This document shows positions 10,313-19,167 of a stretch of 64,000 nt of DNA, one piece after another. Below the pieces are notes generated by a model. It was not told where the DNA came from and did not search any database. It saw nothing but the letters and a program-made list of their open reading frames with translations. The DNA is taken from NCBI GenBank assembly GCA_026419775.2, contig JAOPGA020000676.1, positions 1 to 64,000 of the forward strand, given 5' to 3'. The translations under genes and the position numbers were made by a program. Each line of letters begins with the position of its first letter. Position 1 is the stretch's first letter. This stretch comes from Acrasis kona. Lineage: Eukaryota; Heterolobosea; Eutetramitea; Acrasida; Acrasidae.

Positions 10313-10583
10313 TTACAAACCTCCCTTCAATTGAAGGATCAGCTGAATGGTCATGCCACCTGTTAATTTGTGCTCTGCAACAGTCTTATCATCGGCCAAA
10401 ATCTTTCCACTGTAAACTAGACGTTGTTGTGCGGGGTCCAAGGCTACCTTCTCTTGAATAATTCTATTGTTTTTAATAAATGAGTAACAGATCGTCTTAC
10501 TTTTTGATGTCACTGATTTTATCGGTCTCGTTGACATCTATGGCATAAGTACCTCCAGAGATGGTCTTCACGTTGAGTTTCAT
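10313..10583 (-). CDS. Ubiquitin-like protein, NEDD8-like
   Basis: Exons 10501-10583 and 10313-10463 with a 37-nt intron encode a 77-residue beta-grasp protein. It starts MKLNVKTISGGTYAIDV and contains PAQQRLVYSGKILADDKT, matching the ubiquitin/NEDD8 core. The C-terminus is LQLKGGL: the diglycine is present and followed by one residue, so processing would be needed before conjugation. Position 72 is Gln rather than the Arg of ubiquitin or the Ala of NEDD8, and 74 is Lys. Inferred: a protein modifier of the NEDD8/Rub group or a divergent ubiquitin-like protein. Without splicing, the ORF would lack the conserved N-terminal strands. Confidence 0.85.
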
Positions 10584-10947
10584 GTCAAATTATTTTCTTG
10601 TGTTGGATTGGTCATCTGGAATTTCAATTTCCGTGATTACAACCAAGTTCATACAAAAGTTCTATGTATATCCATTGAATGTTCAAGTTCTGTCACATTT
10701 CTCATTACTTGTTGTTCACTGTACAGTTCTAATATCTTTTCTAATTTAAAGAGCGAAAATAGCATTGCTATTTGGTGACGGTCGGTCAACTCATTCTCTG
10801 CATCTCGTGATGGTTTGTCAAAACAAACAACAAATGTGCCACCTCTACACCATGTTCATTGACAACCTCTACAAATTGACTTCCATTTATACAACCAACC
10901 AGGGTTGTCACTTGTCATAACAACCAAACGACACAAAACGATAAAAG
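10584..10947. other. Divergent promoter region
   Basis: Lies between the divergent ubiquitin-like and BTB-TLDc genes, so it should hold both promoters. A small hairpin (AAATAGC, three-base loop, GCTATTT) is visible near 10755. No ORF convinces. Confidence 0.4.
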
Positions 10948-12399
10948 ATGTCTAATCGGAAGCACACGAGCAGAATATCAATTACAGGAGTAGGCATGGC
11001 ATACACATCGATGTTCAACGATACTTCTTTTTCAGACATACAAATCAAGTTCAAAGCATCCAGCAACGTACTGTACGTACATCGAAACATACTCGCTTTT
11101 CACAGTGAAGTATTAAAAGCAATGTTCCTCAGTCCCATGCAAGAATCACTCTCTAATGTTGTCAACATTGAAGACGACGATGAAGAATTGTTCATCATTA
11201 TGATAAAATCGTTTTATACAGGAATGATTGAAATAAATGAACAAAAAATGGCGTCTTTAGCCGAACTTGCAGATAAATATAGATGCAAAAATTTAGAAAA
11301 TAAATGTTTTGAGTATCTTGCCGAGAGCATGAACGAATCTAATTGTCTTTCTTGTTTGTTCCTGAATGTCGAGGACAACCAAAGATTCAACGACTTGAGA
11401 GAGGCTGCCTATCGCTTCATCGGTCTACAATTTAATACATTGTCGCACAGTAGTACTTTCCTTTTGCTTGACTTTGATAAAGTTTCTTTCATTCTATCCA
11501 GAGAGGATCTTCTGGTAGATTCTGAGGATCGTATTCTTGAATTTGTTATCACTTGGGTAGAAGTAGATTTACAAGATCGTCTTCAATTTGTGAACACAAT
11601 GTTTCAGGAATGCGTCAGACTTCATTATGTTAGCACAAAGTGTTTGTATTTCCTGTTTGAAAAAAAGTATATTAAAGAAAATATTGACCTTCTGCGTATT
11701 GTCACCGAGGCTTCTCTTGTAAAACACAGTATACAAGACAATGTGTTTGAAACGCCAACAATAAAGTATCAAAAACCAAGGGAATGTGCCACTCATGTGT
11801 TTGAATCTATTTTATTGAATGCAGAACAGCAATTACAATTGTCCAGATGGTACGCAGAAGACAATACAGGCAGACGCAAATGGATATTGTGTTATAGAGC
11901 CAGTAGGGACGGCTACGAGGCGAGGAATTTCCATACTTTTTGTGATAAGAGGGGTGAAACAATTACAGTTATTAAAAGTCGTGTCGAAGGTAGCAATGAT
12001 GAAAATGGTTATTTATTTGGTGGTTACACAAGCAAGTCGTGGGACTCTCCAAACAATGAAGAGTATATTTATGATGATAAGGCTTGGTTGTATTCTTTAA
12101 CAAATCCAACAAATCATCGACCAATTAAACTCAGGGTTCATGCTAATAAATTTGCCATTTGCAATCATGTTAATTTTGGTCCAAGGTATGGTGATGGTAG
12201 CAACTCGTTTGATGGTAGAGACGTGTGCATTCAAAACAACTGTGGTGCACGTAATGATAATTATTCTAATCCCGGAAAGAGTTACACTTTGCCAAGTGGA
12301 TATCATTTTAATAGTACCGCCGCCAAAAGATTCTTTACTGGGCAGGAAAAGTTTGTGGTGAATGACATGGAGGTATTCTATAGTCAGAGATTAAGTTGA
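10948..12399 (+). CDS. BTB-BACK-TLDc domain protein
   Basis: A 483-residue single-exon protein. A BTB/POZ domain at about 25-130 (DTSFSDIQIKFKASSNVLYVHRN is the diagnostic start; AFHSEVLKAMF follows) binds partners such as Cullin-3. A BACK-like helical segment follows (about 135-260). The C-terminal TLDc domain (about 285-480) starts near LSRWYAEDNTGRRKWILCYR and ends with the typical DMEVFYS. TLDc domains bind V-ATPase and are linked to oxidative-stress responses in other eukaryotes. The BTB plus TLDc order is common in amoebae. Inferred: a Cullin-3 adaptor whose TLDc domain recruits the target. The ATG at 10948 is the first in frame. Confidence 0.88.
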   Translation: MSNRKHTSRISITGVGMAYTSMFNDTSFSDIQIKFKASSNVLYVHRNILAFHSEVLKAMFLSPMQESLSNVVNIEDDDEELFIIMIKSFYTGMIEINEQKMASLAELADKYRCKNLENKCFEYLAESMNESNCLSCLFLNVEDNQRFNDLREAAYRFIGLQFNTLSHSSTFLLLDFDKVSFILSREDLLVDSEDRILEFVITWVEVDLQDRLQFVNTMFQECVRLHYVSTKCLYFLFEKKYIKENIDLLRIVTEASLVKHSIQDNVFETPTIKYQKPRECATHVFESILLNAEQQLQLSRWYAEDNTGRRKWILCYRASRDGYEARNFHTFCDKRGETITVIKSRVEGSNDENGYLFGGYTSKSWDSPNNEEYIYDDKAWLYSLTNPTNHRPIKLRVHANKFAICNHVNFGPRYGDGSNSFDGRDVCIQNNCGARNDNYSNPGKSYTLPSGYHFNSTAAKRFFTGQEKFVVNDMEVFYSQRLS

Positions 12400-12478
12400 A
12401 TAAATTGTGATTGTTTCAAAAAATCTTTGTAAAACATGGTTGAGTAGATGACATCATTCAACGTTGCACGATCAACAA

Positions 12479-12572
12479 ATCACATCACATTTGTGATTAA
12501 CACGTGATCAACAGAACAGATCGCCGTATAAACAGATCACATCACACTCGTGATTAACAGAACAGATCGCCG
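12479..12572. repeat. Two-copy tandem repeat with inner dyads
   Basis: Copy 1 (12479-12526) and copy 2 (12536-12572) share ATCACATCACA, GTGATTAACA and CAGAACAGATCGCCG. Copy 1 has about 11 extra bases. Each copy contains an imperfect ATCAC/GTGAT dyad. It lies just downstream of the BTB-TLDc gene and beyond the 3' end of tRNA-Ser. Function unknown. Confidence 0.6.
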
Positions 12573-12669
12573 GTGTGTTGCAAATACATCATCAGCTAAG
12601 GTGTTGTTTCAATCATCTTTGTTCATTCCATTCCTTAATTGATACGCCATATCATTAGGTATTAAAAGT

Positions 12670-12766
12670 CGCATCGAGCAGGGTTCGAACCTGCGCGTGT
12701 TTCCACAACAGATTTCAAGTCTGTCGCCTTATGCAGGAAAAAATCAAACCACTCGGCCATCGATGC
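12670..12766 (-). tRNA. tRNA-Ser (UGA) with a 16-nt D-loop insertion
   Basis: The minus strand gives a perfect 7-bp acceptor stem (GCATCGA/TCGATGC) with G as discriminator. The anticodon stem-loop is ACAGA-CTTGAAA-TCTGT (anticodon TGA), followed by a long variable arm and a T-arm with GGTTCGAACCC. A run of T follows the 3' end as a pol III terminator. The D-arm reads GGCCGAGTGGTT, then about 16 extra bases (TGATTTTTTCCTGCAT), then AAGGC. Removing the extra bases gives a standard tRNA-Ser D-arm. There is no intron at the usual position 37/38. Confidence 0.92.
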
Positions 12767-12857
12767 TGCACAAAAAGTACTTCTATGTGAATAAATAAGA
12801 TAACAATTTTATCTCGAACACCAACAAAAACTGGTAACATTACTTAGAGAAAAGACA

Positions 12858-13020
12858 ATGGGCAAATACCAAGATAAACTAGACGAAAACCGGTCAAGAA
12901 GGAGGAATTCGAGATCATTACGAACTTGTGGTTGTACGCCAGGATCCAGGCGCTTTGGCCATTGTCGACGAAGAAGACGACCAAGATGACGAAGATGACG
13001 AGATTGTAACAGGAACCATT
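12858..13020 (+). pseudogene. Possible broken short ORF with acidic tail
   Basis: An ATG at 12858 opens MGKYQDKLDEN and then runs into an unlikely Arg-rich frame. A shift near 12890 would continue as GIRDHYELVVVRQDPGALAI followed by an Asp/Glu run. This suggests a short broken gene or a chance ORF. It runs into the first copy of a long direct repeat. No family recognised. Confidence 0.2.
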
Positions 13021-13184
13021 CTACCTCCTCTTATTTGTATACTTATAAAGAATAAATTTACTCTTTATATTCTTTTGGTTGATTTATCGCAAAGCAGGTG
13101 CCATTGTATACTCTTTAAACAGTTTGCTCTTTGGTATCAAAGTGTTTCACGTTGAGGATAATTTGGTGATTTGGTGGCGCTGAT
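13002..13184 (+). repeat. Direct repeat, left copy, flanking the NACHT block
   Basis: About 180 bp that recurs in the same orientation at 17791-17936. The shared core runs from GATTGTAACAGGAA through TTTACTCTTTATATTCTT and TTGATTTATCGCAAAGCAG to GATTTGGT-GCGCTGAT. The left copy has a short insertion relative to the right one (about 13108-13135) and small indels. Confidence 0.85.
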
Positions 13185-13228
13185 TTATCAAGTTCTGATA
13201 AAAGGTATGAGGATGTCCATCCTTTTAG

Positions 13229-14147
13229 CTAGAACCAAGCCTTTTTCATAGATGCATCCTGGAGCATTTGTTCCATCTCGTTCATGTATTGTTTGTGGAG
13301 CTTATGCATTAGTTTGTTGTTGTGGGCAATGAATCGACGTTCCATTTTTCTGGCTAGTGTCCAACAACGGTAATATCAAGGATTTCTTCTTGACATTATG
13401 GATACGATTAATTCGTAGGAATGTATGCATGACTTCATCAGATTGGAATGGAAGTTTCTTGGTGGGTTTGGAATTTTTGTTATGTATGGTGTTGATTGCT
13501 GTAATAACATTTGAGAGGGAGGTTGTTGGTGTGATGTCAAGATTATCGGAGATTGTGGCGGCAATGTGTTCGAGATTTTTCGAGTTATAGTCAACACGGC
13601 GAAGGGGGTTTCCAACTGTTTTGTCTGACACCTTATTTGATAGTAACACGGGACAATGGTCGGAATTGTGGAATTTGGAGAGGTGTTTGTATTGAACCAA
13701 GCAGTATATCGAAATACTTTGACAATTTGTCCATGGCTTGGTTATTATCCGTGTTTGATGTTAGGATTGACCTGATGCCCGACTCAACCGAGAGCATTTC
13801 TTGTTGGAGCCGACTGTATTTGCTCTCTAGGGTGTAAATTCTGTCGAGAAGGAATTTTACTGACATGTTGTTGATGTAGTAGGTGGTGATGGGGTTCTGG
13901 TGGTGTCTTCTCTTGGCGCCGAGTCGACATTGTCCAAGTGTTTGAGCTCAGAGTCGAGGTGGTGTGATTCTTGAATACATGTCATTGTTGAAAACTTCCT
14001 TTTATTTGCTCTCAGGAGGAACTTTTGTCGTAGATTTTTGTGTTTGTCCGTAATATATTTTGCGTGTGGTGACTTAATTTTTGGATGCGGACTTGTCAAA
14101 AATGGAATATAAGATTGCTTGGTATTGAGATGCTGCGATAGAAGCAT
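13229..14147 (-). pseudogene. Decayed LINE-like element, 5' half
   Basis: Coding-like minus-strand sequence in several frames. 14147-13857 is basic and Thr/Pro-rich. 13866-13633 is a coiled coil (SKYSRLQQEMLSVESGIRS). 13700-13302 contains NSDHCPVLL, resembling the SDHxPV end motif of LINE (APE-type) endonucleases. About 13370-13229 reads RCWTLARKMERRFIAHNNK, like the linker between endonuclease and reverse transcriptase. The frames do not join. Inferred: inactive non-LTR retrotransposon fragment, truncated next to the left direct repeat. The reverse transcriptase domain is absent here. Confidence 0.45.
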
Positions 14148-14246
14148 CTTATTTTTGCATTTGGGTATCTTTTTTGTACTGCAACAGATGGTCTTGTAAG
14201 GTTTGTAATCAAGAGCAGCAAGTTGAGCATACTGTCAATTTTTGGT

Positions 14247-17207
14247 ATGAACAACGTCAGCTCACACTTCGAGAGTGGCAAAAACAACATTATCAATTCT
14301 GGGAATAAAATAAAACAAGTCAAATACGTCATTCATAATGAAGAACGTCAGAGAAAAAAGCAAAGAACCTTAATCGATAATGAACACGTCCAAATGAAAC
14401 TCGACAAATACTATAAAAGTAGGAGAAATGTTGACCGAATTCTCTTGTCAGATAGAAGAGATATTTCCGAATGCTTCGTCAACCTAACCATTGTTGAAGC
14501 GCAACATGCAAAACAATTCGATGAAAAGTTGGAGTTTAGTCAAGGGAAGTTCGACAAGTTCAAGGACCTATTTATGTACGCAAAGTCCTTTCCAATTCAA
14601 GAATTATTCAACGAAGGGTCTTCGTCGCCTAAACGAATACTCATCACAGGTCAAGCAGGTGTCGGAAAATCGGTTTTAAGCCAATACATTGCGTGTCAGT
14701 GGTCAGGTGAGGAAAAGTTATTTCGGAGTAAATTTGACGCAGTGTTCTGGATAAAATTGAGAGACCTCCTCTTCAAGAACACTTTTCAATTTCAAGTGCA
14801 AGATGATGAAAAAGTTATTTTTTGTGATATTGTCGAAGAGTATTGTTTTTCTTCGATGAATAAATTATCATCTGATGATTTTTGGGATTGGTTGATGAAA
14901 AATCAAGACCGAATTTTATTTGTTCTTGACGGATATGATGAAGTCACAAACTCTCTATGCAAACCTGCTCTCGAAACCTTGTTCTCTGTTTTGTTCTGTC
15001 GGACAGATTTTAATCCTTACATTGTTATGACATCGAGACCAATGCCAGTAATAAAAAGCAGTGAGAATAATGTCATAGACTTTAACCATCACCTGAGATG
15101 TATTGGTTTTATAGATGACAATATCCCAAAATTTGTTGAGAAGTACTTTACACAAGCAAAACGTGGACAAAGTGAAACAGAGTTTGTCACACTCTTACAA
15201 AGTAATCGTAATATATGGGCAATATCTCATGTACCAGTCAGTCTGGAACTTTTATGTTACTCTTGGTTAAAGAAGAAAGTACAGGGGCAGAGCACAATAT
15301 CATCATTGTACACTGATGTTGTGAAGAACATTTTCAGCACTGTATTTGACAAAAAAAAAGGAACTGAACATGAAAAAAAAAANGCAGCTAAAAAAGAAAA
15401 AGCTCTGAAGATATACAAGACAGTTATGAGCAAGTTAGCGTATGAAGCCATGAAGAGTCAGATTATTTACATGAGTCCTGATTTTGTTAAAAGGCACACA
15501 AAAGCAATATTAAAAAAAAACAATACTGGTGAAGTGTCATATGACAATGTTTTAGAATATTTGTCATCTACACATCTGATTAGATCCTTGGACAATGGAT
15601 CAAAAGATATAAAGGAGCATGACTACTTTTTTGTGCATCAAAGCTTTCAAGAATACTTCGCTGCTTATCATATAGCAAAACTGTGTTTTAAGAATAAAGC
15701 GGTACCTACTGATGTTGTTGCTTATTTAAAAGCAAACCGTGACAAACGCTACTTTCTTCTGACGTGGCGTTTCACTTCTGGAATCCTATATGGTAAACAA
15801 AAGGAATGTGAAGTTACTGAAAATTCTGAAATTCTAAAGTCGTTTCTTGATCATTTGTTTGGAGACTGTTCTGATATTAAATACATGATGGTTCTATTGA
15901 CGCACTGTCTAGACGAGTGCCCGTTCAATCAACTAAAATATGAAGCTTTGTCTCTTGACAATTATCACAAACAGCAGCAGAAATTTTTGAATAATTATAT
16001 TTGCGGTAACATTAAACTTGATCATGAAAGTAGATTTGCATATAACGAGCTATATGACATTTTGCAATGTCCAAGTACACATGAATACAGTCTGGAATTA
16101 ATCGACAATAACGTTATTGTAAAAAATAACATAGAGAAAGTGGCGTGTATGATGTCAGTTTTATGTTATTATACAAAGATTAATTTGAAAAATGTGGTTG
16201 AAGTATTCAAGCACCAAGAAATTAGTTCTGAATACCAAACAACAATAGCTCATCGAATTGCCACAAGTTTGAACATTACCGCAGAAGAAAAGCAGCGAAT
16301 GATGCAATTAATTACAGATGAGAGCATTCACTTATATGTTCGATCAGCATTAGCATATGGTATTACCAGAAGAGAAGACGTTACAGCTGAAAAAAAGAAG
16401 CAAATGATAGATATGATCAAGGATGAAAGCATCCACTCAGATATTCGATCAGCATTAGCAGGTGGTATTTCTCAGAGGAAATATGTTACAGCTGAAAAAA
16501 AGAAGCAAATGATAGATATGATCAAGGATGAAAGCATTCACTCAGATGTTCGATCAGCATTAGCACGTGGTATTATCGAGAGGAAAGACATTACAGCAGA
16601 AGAAAAGAAGCAAATGATAGATATGATCAAGGATGAAAGCATCCACTCAAATATTCAATCAGCATTAGCACGTAGTATTTCTCAGAGGAAAGACATTACA
16701 GCAGAAGAAAAGAAGCAAATGATAGATATGATCAAGGATGAAAGCATCCACTCAGATGTTCGATCAGCATTAGCAGATGGTATTACTAGAATAGAAGACG
16801 TTACAGCAGAAGAAAAGAAGCAAATGATAGATATGATCAAGGATAAGAGCATTCACTCATATGTTCAATCAGCATTAGCAGGTGGTATTATCGAGAGGAG
16901 AGACATTACAGCAGAAGAAAAGAAGCAAATGATAGATATGATCAAGGATGAAAGCATCCACTTAGATGTTCAATCAGCATTAGCATTTCGTATTACTAGA
17001 AGAAGATACGTTACAGCAGAAGAAAAGAAACAAATGATAAATATGATCAAGGATGAAAGCATCCGCTCAGATGTTCGATCAGCATTAGCAGATGGTATTT
17101 CTGAGAGGAAAGACGTTACAACAGAAGAAAAGAAACAAATGATAGATATGATCGAGGATGAGAACATTCGCTCACGTATTCGATCAACATTAGCTCGTGA
17201 TTACTGA
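14247..17207 (+). CDS. NACHT NTPase (NLR-like) with C-terminal helical repeats
   Basis: A 986-residue protein from the first ATG (14247); a TTG start 24 bp upstream was not used. After a basic N-terminal region there is a NACHT domain: Walker A GQAGVGKS near residue 134, Walker B-like LFVLDGYDEV near 225, and sensor-like VMTSRP near 265. A winged-helix segment has FVHQSFQEYFAAYHIAKLC near 470. From about residue 677 to the end come nine 35-residue helix-pair repeats. NACHT proteins are ATP-driven oligomerising switches, known from animal NLRs and fungal incompatibility proteins. Inferred: a recognition receptor whose repeats bind ligand. One base (15383) is N after a poly-A run, so a hidden frameshift is possible. 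No membrane segment is seen. Confidence 0.85.
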   Translation: MNNVSSHFESGKNNIINSGNKIKQVKYVIHNEERQRKKQRTLIDNEHVQMKLDKYYKSRRNVDRILLSDRRDISECFVNLTIVEAQHAKQFDEKLEFSQGKFDKFKDLFMYAKSFPIQELFNEGSSSPKRILITGQAGVGKSVLSQYIACQWSGEEKLFRSKFDAVFWIKLRDLLFKNTFQFQVQDDEKVIFCDIVEEYCFSSMNKLSSDDFWDWLMKNQDRILFVLDGYDEVTNSLCKPALETLFSVLFCRTDFNPYIVMTSRPMPVIKSSENNVIDFNHHLRCIGFIDDNIPKFVEKYFTQAKRGQSETEFVTLLQSNRNIWAISHVPVSLELLCYSWLKKKVQGQSTISSLYTDVVKNIFSTVFDKKKGTEHEKKXAAKKEKALKIYKTVMSKLAYEAMKSQIIYMSPDFVKRHTKAILKKNNTGEVSYDNVLEYLSSTHLIRSLDNGSKDIKEHDYFFVHQSFQEYFAAYHIAKLCFKNKAVPTDVVAYLKANRDKRYFLLTWRFTSGILYGKQKECEVTENSEILKSFLDHLFGDCSDIKYMMVLLTHCLDECPFNQLKYEALSLDNYHKQQQKFLNNYICGNIKLDHESRFAYNELYDILQCPSTHEYSLELIDNNVIVKNNIEKVACMMSVLCYYTKINLKNVVEVFKHQEISSEYQTTIAHRIATSLNITAEEKQRMMQLITDESIHLYVRSALAYGITRREDVTAEKKKQMIDMIKDESIHSDIRSALAGGISQRKYVTAEKKKQMIDMIKDESIHSDVRSALARGIIERKDITAEEKKQMIDMIKDESIHSNIQSALARSISQRKDITAEEKKQMIDMIKDESIHSDVRSALADGITRIEDVTAEEKKQMIDMIKDKSIHSYVQSALAGGIIERRDITAEEKKQMIDMIKDESIHLDVQSALAFRITRRRYVTAEEKKQMINMIKDESIRSDVRSALADGISERKDVTTEEKKQMIDMIEDENIRSRIRSTLARDY
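16275..17204 (+). repeat. Nine tandem 105-bp coding repeats
   Basis: Units of 105 bp (35 residues) encode ITAEEKKQMIDMIKDESIHS followed by a variable stretch ending SALA-x-x-I. Units 2-8 are nearly identical in DNA over the first 60-75 bases; units 1 and 9 are more diverged. Changes cluster at unit positions 20-23 and 28-35. This suggests recent expansion or gene conversion. Confidence 0.9.
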
Positions 17208-17790
17208 TGGATAAAGAAATTCACGAAGAGGTTTAATATGTAATTTCCTATCTTTACAATCATTTAATATAATTTTAAAGTAACTTTGTAGTTTACGTTC
17301 AATGTGCAAGTACCATGAGTTCCAGTTGTTAAATTTGATTCGATTGTATGAGCAAACATAATGTGATGTATTATAATAAACCTCTTACTGGATCGAAACC
17401 TAGACCTCATTTACCCTGGTCAATCAATACATATTCGCTGGACAATAGACATAGTAGTAGGTTGTAGTTCACTGTGTTCACCAAAGCTGCGTCCTTTTTT
17501 AATTTCACCATCTTGGTAAGAAAAACTTCAATCACCATTTTAAATAGTATGGATCTACAGTTGTCTCCTTTTTCAATTAACCAGTCTTTGGTAAGTCATG
17601 CATTGATCTTTAGTAAAAGTCTCGCCATATATATCATTCTAAAAGTACCTGTTTTGACATTTTTGAAAATTATAATGACATCATCTAATTTTTAGAATTT
17701 CTTCGGTAGTTCAGGACTGTGGTCGGTTGGTGTGTGTACACATTTGCGATACAAATTTTCACGATGAGATTCTCATTCGTGATGTCACTT
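17208..17790. other. Intergenic after the NACHT gene
   Basis: AT-rich, with no ORF that looks coding and no RNA gene recognised. Confidence 0.4.
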
Positions 17791-17936
17791 GATTGTAACA
17801 GGAAACATTCTACCTCTTATTTGTATACTTGATAAATTTACTCTTTATATTCTTCTGATTGATTTATCGCAAAGCAGATGCCATTGTATCAAAGTGTTTT
17901 ACGTTGAGGATAATGTGATGATTTGGTAGCGCTGAT
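17791..17936 (+). repeat. Direct repeat, right copy
   Basis: Same-orientation partner of 13002-13184 (see that entry). With it, this copy brackets about 4.6 kb that contains LINE remnants and the NACHT gene. Confidence 0.85.
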
Positions 17937-18239
17937 CGTTTGATTTTTTGTTCATTGATTCGATTCTGAGGTGTGGTCGTTTCTGTGTATTCGGTGTTAA
18001 TTTCACAACAGCGGTCTTAAAAAAAATACGTTTGGGACATTTCGTGTCTTGGTTTGTTTCGTCGGTCGGTGATGACTTCACGAAAACCTTTTAGATGGAA
18101 GCCAATCATTTCATGTTTGGTGTGAGATGCTTCCATACTGTTTCGCTCAAAAATTTTATATGGTTTTTGATATTAATAATCCGTTGCTTGATGGTTTGAC
18201 GACCATAGAGTTTTTGATGTTATGACCATTTCGCACTTT
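17937..18239. other. Intergenic, no clear feature
   Basis: Short open frames exist on the minus strand (for example 18081-17899), but nothing recognisable. It may be further decayed element sequence. Confidence 0.3.
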
Positions 18240-18480
18240 ACAAACTGAGATTACAGACAACCTTCACACAAAAGAAAGTCATCTCATCCTACCAATTTGG
18301 TTTCAAGAAAGGTACAAGATGCTCACGAACATCAACAACATTATAATTGACTCTAAAAGAAACAAAAAATCACAATAACCTTAATCGATTTCTCAGACTG
18401 AGTAACATGTATAAGAACCACAAAATTAGAATCAAAACTGAATACGGGAATGGTCAAACCAAAACAAGCCATAAACTTCA
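18240..18480 (+). pseudogene. Decayed LINE reverse transcriptase fragment
   Basis: Three pieces in the order expected for a non-LTR reverse transcriptase: YQFGFKKGTRCSRTSTTL (the QFGF-K-G motif), then ITLIDFSD (like the LDFSKAFD motif), then MYKNHKIRIKTEYGNGQTK. The pieces lie in different frames, and the stretch normally between the last two is missing. This is an internally deleted, dead copy, in the opposite orientation to the LINE remnant at 13.2-14.1 kb. Confidence 0.6.
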
Positions 18481-19082
18481 TCAATTCAATTTGTCACATC
18501 AAGAACACTACAGTTGCAAACCAAACGCAACAATGTGCTTTTCCAAACAACCAACGGATGAATTCAAAGGGATGTTCCATTATATAGGAAAGTGATAACG
18601 AAGATGGAGTAAACGTACACGAAGGACACGAAGCAGATGACGAACAGGAGGGACACGAAGAGCGAGACAGACACGACGGACATATTTCAGGATACAATAG
18701 ACGAAATTAACACGAAAAACAAAAAGGACAAAAGGGACACGTCGGACACGTCGGACACGACAGACAAAAAGGACAAGTCTGCCGTCATGCTTTCTGTCCA
18801 GATTACGCGGACTATAGGTCGAAGTAAAGATCAAGTTATTGAGTGATGAACGTAGAGAGCAACTGTTTGAAGACATTTGTTTTTATTGTTTACGGGATGC
18901 TTTTTCTGATTATAAACAATACACGACCTAGAGTAAAACCCAATATATGGCCATTAAGAGTCCTACTAGTAGGCAATGTGTTGCAACGTTGAATAGTGAT
19001 GAAGAAATTTATTCAATCATGGCAATTGATGATGAATTAGCTGGTTATGTTTGTGTGAAGTACGTTCAATAAATTAAAAAAT
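18481..19082. other. Low-complexity region rich in GACACG
   Basis: Between 18600 and 18790 the heptamer-like GGACACG/GACACG recurs at least six times, including a triple GGACACGTC run near 18740. Frames are open but charged and low in complexity (for example DTSDTSDTTDKKDK at about 18745). Probably not a gene. Confidence 0.4.
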
Positions 19083-19167
19083 GGGGACAAACGGGAATCG
19101 AACCCGTAACCTTCCGCACCCAAAGCGGAAATCATACCAATATCTTGTAAAACTAGACCATTATCCC
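19083..19167 (-). tRNA. tRNA-Pro (UGG) with a 13-nt D-loop insertion
   Basis: The acceptor stem is GGGATAA/TTGTCCC with C as discriminator. The anticodon stem-loop is TCCGC-TTTGGGT-GCGGA (anticodon TGG), and the T-arm has GGTTCGATTCC. A T6 run follows the 3' end. The D-arm reads TGGTCTAGT, then about 13 extra bases (TTTACAAGATATT, ends ambiguous by one or two), then GGTATGATT. Without them it is a standard tRNA-Pro. The insertion falls within the internal A-box region. Confidence 0.92.

Noticed and set aside
12670-12766. Calling the tRNA a tRNA-Leu, because of its long variable arm
   Set aside because: The anticodon loop CTTGAAA gives UGA (Ser), and the discriminator is G as in tRNA-Ser.
16275-17204. 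Pentatricopeptide repeats, because the unit is 35 residues long
   Set aside because: The units lack PPR signature residues, and they follow a NACHT domain rather than an organelle-targeting sequence.
18637-18846. A 69-residue ORF with Asp/Thr/Lys repeats
   Set aside because: It arises from the GACACG simple repeat; other frames over the same bases are equally open.
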